From Frateuria_A sp051900535 (GTDB lineage Bacteria; Pseudomonadota; Gammaproteobacteria; Xanthomonadales; Rhodanobacteraceae): a stretch of 64,000 bases of DNA. The position numbers and the translations under genes are program-made. Of the stretch, positions 52,943 to 60,688 are shown in pieces (the first letter of the stretch is position 1; each line of letters opens with the position of its first letter). Where the stretch lies: the NCBI RefSeq assembly GCF_051900535.1, contig NZ_JBHZGI010000006.1, positions 62,001 through 126,000 of the forward strand, read 5' to 3'. The notes under the pieces were generated by a model. The model worked only from the letters and a program-made list of their open reading frames with translations. It searched no databases and was not told where the DNA came from.

Positions 52943-53851
52943 ATGAGTACGAACGATCCCGCGTCGCCCTCGAACGGCCTTAACGATCCCAACGCCGTGC
53001 ACCTGGTGGTGCTGACCGGCATGTCCGGCGGCGGCAAGACGGTCGCGCTGCGCGCGCTGGAGGACCTGGAGTTCTACTGCGTCGACAACCTGCCCAGCGG
53101 GCTGCTGCCGCAACTGGTGCAGTCGGTGCGCCGCGATGGCGGCGGCCGCCGCCGGCGCATCGCCGTGGGCGTGGACGTGCGCAACCGCGGCGAGGACTTC
53201 GAGCACATGCCGCTGGTGCTCTCCGAACTGGCCGCGGCCGGCGTGCACGTCCACCTGGTTTTCATCGACTGCAGCGACGAAGTGCTGATCAAGCGCTATT
53301 CGGAAACCCGCCGCCGCCATCCGCTGGCCATCCGTGGCGTGTCGCTGGCCGACGCGATCGCCGAGGAACGCCGCCTGCTGCGTCCGCTGATCGGCATCGC
53401 CGAAAAGGTGATCGATTCGAGCGACCTCAACGTCCACCAGCTGCGCCGGCTGATCGCCACCGGCTACGCGGCGGCCACCGAGGGCCTGACGCTGATGTTC
53501 CAGTCGTTCGCCTTCCGCCGCGGCCTGCCGCTGGACTCCGATTTCGTCTTCGACGCACGCTGCCTGCCCAATCCGCATTGGCAGCCCAAGCTGCGCCCAC
53601 TCTCGGGCAAGGACGCGCCGGTGCGCGAATTCCTCGAGGCCGATCCGATGGTCGGCGAATACTTTGCCGACACCGCGCGCTGGCTCGACGCCTGGCTGCC
53701 GCGCTTCGAGCAGGACGACCGCAGCTACGTCACCATTTCCGTCGGCTGCACCGGCGGGCGACATCGATCGGTCTACCTGGTCGAGCGCCTGGCCGCGCAT
53801 TACCGCGCGAAGCGCGAAGGCGTCCTTACCTTTCACCGTGAACTCGAATGA
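52943..53851 (+). CDS. rapZ: RNase adapter protein RapZ
   Basis: RapZ binds the small RNA GlmZ with RNase E to control GlmS in E. coli. Outside enterics its role is less clear, though it is a nucleotide-binding protein linked to the PTS. The product is 302 residues from ATG 52943 (GTG 52931/52934 are alternatives overlapping the hprK stop). The N-terminal P-loop GMSGGGKTVALRALED and YCVDNLP, and the C-terminal RNA-binding domain with SVGCTGGRHRSVYLVERLA (GCTGGxHRSV), are intact. Confidence 0.94.
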   Translation: MSTNDPASPSNGLNDPNAVHLVVLTGMSGGGKTVALRALEDLEFYCVDNLPSGLLPQLVQSVRRDGGGRRRRIAVGVDVRNRGEDFEHMPLVLSELAAAGVHVHLVFIDCSDEVLIKRYSETRRRHPLAIRGVSLADAIAEERRLLRPLIGIAEKVIDSSDLNVHQLRRLIATGYAAATEGLTLMFQSFAFRRGLPLDSDFVFDARCLPNPHWQPKLRPLSGKDAPVREFLEADPMVGEYFADTARWLDAWLPRFEQDDRSYVTISVGCTGGRHRSVYLVERLAAHYRAKREGVLTFHRELE

Positions 53852-53875
53852 ACACGCCCGCCTCCTCGCACGCCC

Positions 53876-53901
53876 GTAGAAGCGCACCTGTGCGCTGCCA
53901 C
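53876..53901. repeat. REP-like 26-bp palindrome
   Basis: GTAGAAGCGCACCTGTGCGC ending in TGCCAC is an imperfect palindrome in the gap between rapZ and the EIIA gene. It has the same length and form as the element at 33598-33623. Confidence 0.5.
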
Positions 53902-54017
53902 CCCGTGCGCCCTGCGCCGGTGTTTCGGCGCGCCGTCGCATCCCGGTCGCGCACCGGTGCACTCCTGCGGAGTGGCGTCCATGCAACGGTTGTCGGCCAC
54001 CCGGCAGGAGCAGGCCC

Positions 54018-54410
54018 GTGAGCGTCGGCGTCCTCCTGATGACACACGAGGCCGTCGGCAGGGCACTGATCTCCGCCGCGCACCACGTCATGCCCAAGCT
54101 GCCGCTGAAGGTCGACGCGGTCGAGGTGCCGGCGCACGCCGATCCGGATGTGATGCGCACACTCACCGCGCACCACGCACGCGAGCTCGACCAGGGCGAC
54201 GGCGTGCTGGTGCTGGCCGACCTGTACGGTGCCACGCCCTGCAACATCGGCCTTTCGCTCACGTCGCTGGGCGTACGGTTGCGTTGTGTGTCCGGGCTCA
54301 ACCTACCGATGCTGCTGCGCGTGCTCAACTACGCCGAAAAACCGCTGGACGAACTGGCACAGGTGGCAGCCCATGGCGGCCGCGGGGGAATCTTCATCGA
54401 TCATGCTTGA
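54018..54410 (+). CDS. PTS EIIA component, mannose/fructose type
   Basis: This 130-residue EIIA(Man)-fold protein starts at GTG 54018 after AGGAG. The phospho-acceptor histidine is in VGVLLMTHEAVGRAL (His10). Other family blocks are VLVLADLYGATPCNIG and VSGLNLPMLLRVLNY. It overlaps ptsH by eight bases. No EIIB, EIIC or EIID gene is near, so it is likely a regulatory phosphate acceptor instead of part of a sugar permease. Such EIIA(Man)-HPr-EI sets follow hprK-rapZ in many Proteobacteria. Confidence 0.92.
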   Translation: MSVGVLLMTHEAVGRALISAAHHVMPKLPLKVDAVEVPAHADPDVMRTLTAHHARELDQGDGVLVLADLYGATPCNIGLSLTSLGVRLRCVSGLNLPMLLRVLNYAEKPLDELAQVAAHGGRGGIFIDHA

Positions 54411-54672
54411 ACAGGATCTCGTCGTTTCCAACAAGCTCGGACTGCATGCACGCGCCTCGGCCAAGCTGGTGCAGCTGGTGCAGGGCTTCAAATCCACGGT
54501 GTGGCTGGTCAGCAAGGGCCGCGAGGTCAATGCGCAGAGCATCATGGGCGTGATGATGCTTTCGGCCGGCCTGGGCACCCCGCTCACCGTGCGTGCCGAC
54601 GGCCCCGACGAGGCGCAGGCCCTCGCTGGCGTCGTGGCGCTGTTCGAGCGCAAGTTCGACGAGGGCGCATGA
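54403..54672 (+). CDS. ptsH: Phosphocarrier protein HPr
   Basis: The 89-residue HPr starts at ATG 54403. It has the catalytic histidine in NKLGLHARASAKLVQLV (about His15) and the serine target of HprK in VNAQSIMGVMMLSAGLG (about Ser46). It receives phosphate from EI and passes it to EIIA. Its stop overlaps the ptsI start (ATGA). Both phosphorylation sites are intact. Confidence 0.95.
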   Translation: MLEQDLVVSNKLGLHARASAKLVQLVQGFKSTVWLVSKGREVNAQSIMGVMMLSAGLGTPLTVRADGPDEAQALAGVVALFERKFDEGA

Positions 54673-56399
54673 GGCAGTTGCTGCCCGGCACCGCCGCATC
54701 CAAGGGCATGGCCCTGGGCCGCGCGCGCCTGGTGCAGCCGAGCCGCTACCTGGTCGACACCCGCCCGCTGGCGGAGGACGAAGTCGAGGGCGAGCTGGAA
54801 AACCTGCACCGCGCGCTCGACACCGCGCGGCAGGAACTGCACGAATTGCGCGGCCGCCTGCACGGCGCGCTGGCGCGCGAGGTCAACGAGTTCATCGACG
54901 CCCACAGCCTCCTGCTCGACGACAAGGAACTGCTGCGCGGCCTCGACGACCTGGTCCGCGTCGGCCACTACCGCGCCGGCGTGGCGCTCAAGAAGCAGCG
55001 CGACCGCCTGGCCAAGGTATTCGAGGCCATGGACGATCCGTACCTGCGCAGCCGCCGCGAGGACGTCGACCAGGTCATCAACCGGGTGATCTCCGCCCTG
55101 CAGCGCCAGACCAGCCGCGAGGAGCGCAAGCTCGCCGCGCGCGTGGGCGAGATCCTGGTCGCCGATACCATCGCGCCGGCCGACATGGCGCACCTGGTCG
55201 GCAACGGCCTGCTCGGCGTGGTGGCCAGCTCGGGCAGCGTCTACTCGCACAGCGCGATCCTGGCGCGCAGCCTTGATTTGCCGATGCTGGTGGGTACGCG
55301 CGACGCGCTGGCGACCATTCACGATGACGACCTGATCCTGCTCGACGCCGAGCGCGGCGAGACCATCGTCCACCCGACTGCACAGGACCTGGCCCGCTAC
55401 CGCGCCTGGCAGCGCGAAGCGGCGGCCGAAGGGCGACGCCTGGCCAAGCTCGCGAATGCGCCCACGCGCACGCGCGACGGCGTGGCGTTGAAGCTGTTCG
55501 CCAACGCCGAAACCGCCACCGACATCGCCATGGCGCGCGCCCGCGGCGCCGACGGCGTGGGCCTTTACCGCACCGAATTCCTGTTCCTCAAGCACAAGGG
55601 CCTGCCCTCCGAGGACGAGCAGTTCAACGCGTACCGCGACCTGGTGCTGGGCATGGGCGGCCTGCCCGTCACCATCCGCACGCTCGACCTGGGCGCCGAC
55701 AAGGCTGACGCCGCCGGCCTGGCGTTGCGCGGCGAGGACAACCCTGCGCTGGGCGTGCGCGGCGTGCGCCTTTCGCTGCGCTATCCGGCCGTGTTCACCA
55801 CGCAGATCCGCGCGATCCTGCGCGCCGCCTGCTACGGCCCGGTGCGTGTGCTGGTGCCGATGATCACCCAGCCTGACGAACTGATCGCCGTGCGCACGCT
55901 GTTCAAGCTCGCGCGCCAGGACCTCAAGCGGGAGAACATCGACCTGCCCGAAAAACTGCCGTTGGGTGCCATGGTCGAAGTCCCCGCCGCGGCGCTCAAC
56001 GTGCGCGCACTGCTGGAGCACGCGGACTTCCTCGCGATCGGCACCAACGACCTGGCCCAGTACGTGCTCGCCGCCGACCGCGGCAACGATGGGCTGGAAA
56101 ACATCTACAACCCGCTGCAACCGGCGCTGCTGCGCCTGATCGCCTACGTCATCTCCGCCGGTCGCCGCGCGAACAAGCCGGTGAGCCTGTGCGGCGAGAT
56201 CGGCGGCGACGTCAACTTCACGGCCCTGCTGCTGGCGCTGGGCCTGTGCGAATACAGCATGCACCCCAGCCAGATCCTGCACGTACGCGATCGCCTGGCC
56301 ACCCTGGACCACGCCGCCATGCGCCGCGAGGCGCCACGCCTGCTTCGCGCGCACACTCACGAAGATGTCGAGGCGCTGCTTGCGCAACTTGCCGGTTGA
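54669..56399 (+). CDS. ptsI: Phosphoenolpyruvate-protein phosphotransferase (enzyme I)
   Basis: EI autophosphorylates from PEP and donates to HPr. The 576-residue protein starts at ATG 54669. It has an HPr-binding helical domain, the active histidine in GSVYSHSAILARSLDLPMLV (about residue 192), the PEP-binding barrel with GVGLYRTEFLFL, DNPALGVRGVRLSL and MVEVPAAAL, and the catalytic cysteine in VSLCGEIGGD (about residue 505). It is full length and apparently active. It is the last gene of the hprK-rapZ-EIIA-ptsH-ptsI run and ends at a terminator shared with ssb. Confidence 0.96.
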   Translation: MRQLLPGTAASKGMALGRARLVQPSRYLVDTRPLAEDEVEGELENLHRALDTARQELHELRGRLHGALAREVNEFIDAHSLLLDDKELLRGLDDLVRVGHYRAGVALKKQRDRLAKVFEAMDDPYLRSRREDVDQVINRVISALQRQTSREERKLAARVGEILVADTIAPADMAHLVGNGLLGVVASSGSVYSHSAILARSLDLPMLVGTRDALATIHDDDLILLDAERGETIVHPTAQDLARYRAWQREAAAEGRRLAKLANAPTRTRDGVALKLFANAETATDIAMARARGADGVGLYRTEFLFLKHKGLPSEDEQFNAYRDLVLGMGGLPVTIRTLDLGADKADAAGLALRGEDNPALGVRGVRLSLRYPAVFTTQIRAILRAACYGPVRVLVPMITQPDELIAVRTLFKLARQDLKRENIDLPEKLPLGAMVEVPAAALNVRALLEHADFLAIGTNDLAQYVLAADRGNDGLENIYNPLQPALLRLIAYVISAGRRANKPVSLCGEIGGDVNFTALLLALGLCEYSMHPSQILHVRDRLATLDHAAMRREAPRLLRAHTHEDVEALLAQLAG

Positions 56400-56412
56400 G
56401 TGCTTTCCAACG

Positions 56413-56442
56413 AAAGAGGCCCGCATCGCTGCGGGCCTCTTT
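56413..56442. terminator. Bidirectional intrinsic terminator between ptsI and ssb
   Basis: The perfect 13-bp stem AAAGAGGCCCGCA/TGCGGGCCTCTTT with a 4-nt loop lies between two convergent genes. The arms end in A3/T3 runs, giving modest U-tracts in both directions. Confidence 0.8.
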
Positions 56443-56462
56443 CCGGGCGCGACATTGAGCGC

Positions 56463-56996
56463 TCAGAACGGAATGTCGTCGTCGTCGAAGCCGCCGCTGC
56501 TTTCGGCCGGCGCGGGCGCGTTCTGACGCGGGGCGTTGCCGTAATCGTTGCCGCCTCGGGACTGGCCACCGCCGTAGTTGCCGGCGCCCTGGCGCTGGCC
56601 ACCGCCCTGCGGGCGCTCGCGGAAGCCGCCACCGCCACCGCCGCCACCACCTTCACCACCCATGCCGCCGAGCATCTGCATGTCGTTGGCGATGATGTCG
56701 GTGGAGTACTTCTCGACACCGCTCTTGTCGGTGTACTTGTCGGTGCGCAGCGAACCCTCGATGTAGACCTGGCGGCCTTTCTTCAGGTACTCGCCGGCGA
56801 TCTCGGCGAGCTTGCCGAACAGCTTCACGCGGTGCCATTCGGTGCGTTCCTGCTTCTCGCCGGACTGCTTGTCGGTCCACTGCTCGGAGGTGGCCACGCT
56901 GAGGCTGCACACCGCGGTGCCGCCGCCGGTGTAACGCACCTCCGGATCGGCGCCCAGGTTGCCGACGATGATGACCTTGTTGATGCCGCGTGCCAT
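56463..56996 (-). CDS. ssb: Single-stranded DNA-binding protein
   Basis: The 177-residue SSB has the OB-fold (residues 1 to about 112) with MARGINKVIIVGNLGADPEV, EWHRVKLFGKLAEIAGEYLK and the GSLRTDKYTDKSG stretch. A glycine- and glutamine-rich linker containing a run of nine glycines follows, and the acidic protein-interaction tip is DDDDIPF. It coats ssDNA in replication and repair. It is full length. Its upstream region carries a TATGAT box inside a palindrome. Confidence 0.97.
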   Translation of the reverse strand: MARGINKVIIVGNLGADPEVRYTGGGTAVCSLSVATSEQWTDKQSGEKQERTEWHRVKLFGKLAEIAGEYLKKGRQVYIEGSLRTDKYTDKSGVEKYSTDIIANDMQMLGGMGGEGGGGGGGGGFRERPQGGGQRQGAGNYGGGQSRGGNDYGNAPRQNAPAPAESSGGFDDDDIPF

Positions 56997-57065
56997 GGGT
57001 TTTCCTCGCTTTGCTGGCGGCCGGCGCGCGCGCCCGCCTCGTCAAGAGATTCCACCGGCGGGGCC

Positions 57066-57096
57066 GGCGGGTCGATCCCTATCATACCGACCCGCC
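57066..57096 (-). promoter_or_regulatory. Palindrome around the predicted ssb -10
   Basis: GGCGGGTCG (57066-57074) and CGACCCGCC (57088-57096) flank the minus-strand -10 TATGAT (57086-57081). The box is 85 bases before the ssb start. No good -35 is visible. The arms could be an operator, or a hairpin at the end of the convergent neighbour. Confidence 0.4.
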
Positions 57097-57232
57097 CTCC
57101 TCCGCGCGCCGGGGCCGCGTGCGCCTTTGTCGGCTGGCGCGGAAAGGGCACCCCCATCCGCCTGTCGGCTCCTTTCCCGCCTTTGCGGGGAACCCGGCAC
57201 TGGATGTGAGGGCAAATGGACCGCGTGTGCCT

Positions 57233-58210
57233 TCACACCGCCGGCGAAGCCCTGGACGGGGCCGCCGCGGCGACGTGGAGGCGTTCGACCGCATGGCCGG
57301 CCGCCGCCCAGGCGTCCAGTCCGCCGCGCAGCGGACGGACTTGGCGGTAACCCTGAGCTTTCAGCAATTGCGCCGCGCGGGCGGCCGAAAACTCGTTGGG
57401 GCAATTGCAGTAGAGGACCAGCTCGCGTTCGGGCGGCACGCCAGCCAGCAGCGCGTCGAGGGTGAGCGGGTCGAAATCGAGCGCACCGGGGATTGCGCGA
57501 TCGTCGAGCTCGCGCGAACCGGCGGCGCGCACGTCGAACACCAGCGGTGGGCGCGCCGATCGCAACGCCTGCGCCAGCTCGTCCACTTCGATCCGGGCCA
57601 TGCGCAGCGCCACCAGCAATCGCCGGCGCTGCCACCATTTGTAGAGAATGTAGAGCGCCAGCAGAGCGCCCAGCAGCTCGATTGCGGCGGTTCCCGTGCC
57701 CTCGAACGCCGCCAGCGCACGCTCCACCCCGTCGGCAAAGACATAGCCCAATGCCACCGCCACCCCGGCCCACAATAGCGAGCCGAGCGCATCGAACAGC
57801 AGGAACGACCGCGGTTCGAGGCCCATGGCGCCGACCAGCGGCGGCGCCACGGTCGACAATCCCGGCACGAACTTGGCCACAAGCAACACCGGCGCGCGCC
57901 AGCGCTGGAAGCGCAGCTCCGACTGCTTGACGCAGGAATCGGGCGAAAGCGAGATGCGGCAAAGCGTGCGCATCACACCCGCGCCATAGCGACGACCGGC
58001 GGCGTACCAGGCGAAATCACTGAGCAGGCAACCGGCGAGCGCCACCAGCAGCACGCCCCACAACGGCAGCTGGCCGCCCGCGGACAACGCGCCGGCCACC
58101 ACCAGCGTCGGCACGGCCGGCAGCGGCAGCCCGGCCTGCTCGACCAGCACGTTGAGGAAGACCAGCAGCAGGCCGTATTCGGCGATCAACGCGACGATCT
58201 GGTGGGCCAC
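57233..58210 (-). CDS. DedA-family membrane protein fused to a rhodanese domain
   Basis: The 325-residue protein starts at GTG 58210, six bases after GAGG. No ATG is in frame before the first helix. Residues 1 to about 190 form a DedA/VTT domain with membrane segments (LLLVFLNVLVEQAGLPLPAVP) and the family region FVPGLSTVAPPLVGAMGL. Residues 215-310 are a rhodanese domain with FDVRAAGSRELDDRAIPGAL and the catalytic cysteine loop LYCNCPNEFSAARAA. DedA proteins are linked to membrane lipid transport and homeostasis, and rhodaneses to sulfur transfer. The fusion is known as an annotation class, but its joint function is unknown. Confidence 0.88.
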   Translation of the reverse strand: MAHQIVALIAEYGLLLVFLNVLVEQAGLPLPAVPTLVVAGALSAGGQLPLWGVLLVALAGCLLSDFAWYAAGRRYGAGVMRTLCRISLSPDSCVKQSELRFQRWRAPVLLVAKFVPGLSTVAPPLVGAMGLEPRSFLLFDALGSLLWAGVAVALGYVFADGVERALAAFEGTGTAAIELLGALLALYILYKWWQRRRLLVALRMARIEVDELAQALRSARPPLVFDVRAAGSRELDDRAIPGALDFDPLTLDALLAGVPPERELVLYCNCPNEFSAARAAQLLKAQGYRQVRPLRGGLDAWAAAGHAVERLHVAAAAPSRASPAV

Positions 58211-58274
58211 GGGCAGCCTCGCGGGGAGTGGATGCCGCCGCACATGGGGCCGGCAGCCGCGCAACGCAATCCCG

Positions 58275-59486
58275 TCAGGCCACCTGTTCGGCCAAAGCGC
58301 GCGCGGCGATGCGCCGGGCGCCGAACGCCACCAGCGGCAGCCACAACAGCGTGGTCGCTGCCGCGCACAGGAACACGCCACTCACGCCCAGCCGGCCCAG
58401 CGCGATGCCGCCGATGGCACCGCCGACAAAGGCGCCGACGAACTGGCTGGTCGAGTACGCGCCCATCGCAGCGCCACGCAGGTGCGCCGGTGCGAGCCGG
58501 GATACCAGGCTGGGAAGCGCGGCCTCCAGCAGGTTGAAGGCCGAGAAGAACGCCGCCGCCGACACACCCAGCCAGGCCAGGTGGCCGCCCGACTGTGCGA
58601 AGCCCAGCAATGCCAGCCCGATCGCCGCCACGCAGACCAGCACGATGCGCAGGCTCTGGCCAATCTCCTTCATGCGATGCAGCGACGCGCCCATCACCAA
58701 TGCGGCGATCGTCATCACCGGCAGGTAGAGCTCCCAGTGGCGCTCCACCGGCAGGTGCAGCCGCTCGGCCAGGAGCAGCGGCAGGCCGACGAAGCTCGCC
58801 GTCAGCAGCAGGTGCAGGAAGAACACCGACCCGTTGATCACCAGCAGCCGGCCGTCGCGCAGCATCGCCAGCACCCCGCCGAGGCTCGCCGCGGCAGGCG
58901 CCTTCGCCCGCCCGGGGGTGGGCACGATCAGCCACAACAGCACCAGCGACACCAGCGCCAGCAGCGAGGTGGCGCCGAACAGGCCCGGCAAACCGGCCAC
59001 CGCCTCCAGCGGCGGCCCCAGGATCAGCGCCAGCAGGAAAGCCACGCCGATCGACACGCCGATGATGCCCATTACCTTGCCGCGCTGGTCCTCGCGGGTG
59101 AGGTCGGCGGCCAGCGCGGTGCCGGCGCCGGCCACCGCGCCCATGCCCTGCAGCGCGCGGCCTGCCACGATCCCCATCAGCGTGTGAGACATCGCCGCCA
59201 CCAGCCCGCCGACGGCAAAAATCAGCAGCCCGATGGTGATCGCCGGCTTGCGGCCGATCCGGTCGGACAACAGTCCCAGCGGGATTTGCAACAACACCTG
59301 GCCCAGGCCGTACACGCCCAGCGCCAGGCCGATCAGCAGGCCGCTGGCGTCGGGCATCTGCCTCGCGTACAGCGAGAACACCGGCATGATCAGGAACAGC
59401 CCGAACAGGCGCAGGCTGATGACGCAGGCCAGGGTCAGCGCACTGCGGCGCTCGAGGGGCGAGAGCTTGCTCACCGGAAGGGGCAC
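58275..59486 (-). CDS. MFS transporter (YajR-like drug/proton antiporter group)
   Basis: The 403-residue transporter has 12 predicted helices. The MFS motif A loop between TM2 and TM3 reads GLLSDRIGRKPAITIGL. An antiporter-type segment GPPLEAVAGLPGLF follows TM5. The second half opens near LLVINGSVFFLHLLLTASFV. It lacks the cytosolic YAM domain of E. coli YajR. The substrate is unknown, with multidrug or sugar-type efflux conceivable. It is upstream of the DedA-rhodanese gene on the same strand (64-bp gap) and divergent from ispB. Confidence 0.88.
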   Translation of the reverse strand: MPLPVSKLSPLERRSALTLACVISLRLFGLFLIMPVFSLYARQMPDASGLLIGLALGVYGLGQVLLQIPLGLLSDRIGRKPAITIGLLIFAVGGLVAAMSHTLMGIVAGRALQGMGAVAGAGTALAADLTREDQRGKVMGIIGVSIGVAFLLALILGPPLEAVAGLPGLFGATSLLALVSLVLLWLIVPTPGRAKAPAAASLGGVLAMLRDGRLLVINGSVFFLHLLLTASFVGLPLLLAERLHLPVERHWELYLPVMTIAALVMGASLHRMKEIGQSLRIVLVCVAAIGLALLGFAQSGGHLAWLGVSAAAFFSAFNLLEAALPSLVSRLAPAHLRGAAMGAYSTSQFVGAFVGGAIGGIALGRLGVSGVFLCAAATTLLWLPLVAFGARRIAARALAEQVA

Positions 59487-59506
59487 GGACGGGAAGTCAT
59501 CCGTCC

Positions 59507-59525
59507 ATTATAGGGAGCCGCTCCC
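59507..59525 (-). promoter_or_regulatory. MFS gene -10 box with adjoining palindrome
   Basis: On the minus strand a perfect TATAAT (59512-59507) lies 20 bases before the MFS start. It is directly preceded by the 13-base palindrome GGGAGCGGCTCCC (59525-59513), where a repressor could block the -10/-35 spacer. No -35 is clear. Confidence 0.4.
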
Positions 59526-59576
59526 AAGCCCGATTGCGGCGCCATGTCGCGCCGCCGCACTCATCAGCGCTGGCCC

Positions 59577-59582
59577 TATAAT
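59577..59582 (+). promoter_or_regulatory. -10 box for the polyprenyl synthase gene
   Basis: A perfect TATAAT lies 25 bases before ATG 59608, facing away from the MFS promoter. No convincing -35 is present at 16-18 bases. Confidence 0.45.
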
Positions 59583-59607
59583 CGCCCGTCTTGCCACCCG
59601 GACACCC

Positions 59608-60609
59608 ATGCAACCGATGCCCGCCGACGCCAGCCGAACCGCCGACTTCGCCGCCGTGCGCGAGCTGGCCGCCGCCGACATGCAGCGCGTGGATGCGCTG
59701 ATCCGCGCGCGGCTGGCCTCCGACGTGGTGCTGATCAACCAGATCGCCGACCACATCATCGCCGGCGGCGGCAAGCGCCTGCGCCCGATGCTGCACGTGC
59801 TGGCCGCCGGCGCCGCCGGTTACACGGGTGCGCAGCACATCAAGCTGGCCGCGGTGATCGAGTTCATCCACACCTCGACCCTGCTGCACGACGACGTGGT
59901 CGACGAATCCGACCTGCGCCGCGGCCGCAAGACCGCCAACGCGCTGTGGGGCAACGCCGCCAGCGTGCTGGTCGGCGACTTCCTGTACTCGCGCTCGTTC
60001 CAGCTGATGGTCGAGCTGGACGACATGCGCGTGATGCGCATCCTGGCCGACACCACCAACACCATCGCCGAAGGCGAGGTGCTGCAGCTGCTCAACATCG
60101 GCAACGCCGACGTGGACGAGGCCGCCTACCTGGCGGTGATCGAGCGCAAGACGGCGGTACTGTTCGCCGCTGCCACCGAGCTGGGCGGTTTGCTTGGTGG
60201 CTTGCCCGATATCCAGGTGGCCGCGCTGCGCCGTTACGGCATGGAGCTGGGCTATGCCTTCCAGATCGCCGACGACCTGCTCGACTACACCAGCGATGCC
60301 GACACCCTGGGCAAGAACATCGGCGACGACCTGGCCGAGGGCAAGCCGACCCTGCCGGTGATCTACGCGCTGCAGCAGGCCACGGCGGACGAGACGCAGG
60401 CGATGCGCCTGGCGATCGAGCATGGCGACCTCACGTCGCTGGATCGCGTGCTGGCGACCATCCGCCGCAGCGGCGCGCTGGAGCGCACGCATGAGCGCGC
60501 CGTGGCGCACGCGGACGCGGCCCGCGCCGCGCTTGCCGTCCTGCCCGCCTCGCCCTATCGGGAGGCGCTCGACGCGCTGGCCGCCTACGCGGTCGAGCGC
60601 AGCGCCTGA
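59608..60609 (+). CDS. ispB: Polyprenyl (octaprenyl-type) diphosphate synthase
   Basis: The 333-residue trans-prenyltransferase starts at ATG 59608. It has the first aspartate-rich motif LLHDDVVDESDLRRGR (about residue 94) and the second in FQIADDLLDYTSDADTLGKN (about residue 222), with GGGKRLRPML near residue 53 and GKPTLPVIYAL downstream. It makes the long side chain of ubiquinone from IPP supplied through dxs. Chain length (commonly C40 in this order) cannot be read reliably from the sequence. The longer upstream frame is ignored because it overlaps the divergent MFS gene. Confidence 0.94.
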   Translation: MQPMPADASRTADFAAVRELAAADMQRVDALIRARLASDVVLINQIADHIIAGGGKRLRPMLHVLAAGAAGYTGAQHIKLAAVIEFIHTSTLLHDDVVDESDLRRGRKTANALWGNAASVLVGDFLYSRSFQLMVELDDMRVMRILADTTNTIAEGEVLQLLNIGNADVDEAAYLAVIERKTAVLFAAATELGGLLGGLPDIQVAALRRYGMELGYAFQIADDLLDYTSDADTLGKNIGDDLAEGKPTLPVIYALQQATADETQAMRLAIEHGDLTSLDRVLATIRRSGALERTHERAVAHADAARAALAVLPASPYREALDALAAYAVERSA

Positions 60610-60688
60610 GGCGCATGCTCCGCGCGCGGCCGACCGTTTCGCCGGACCGCGCCCGACGCCTTCGGTCAAGCTGCCCTCACATCGGCCG

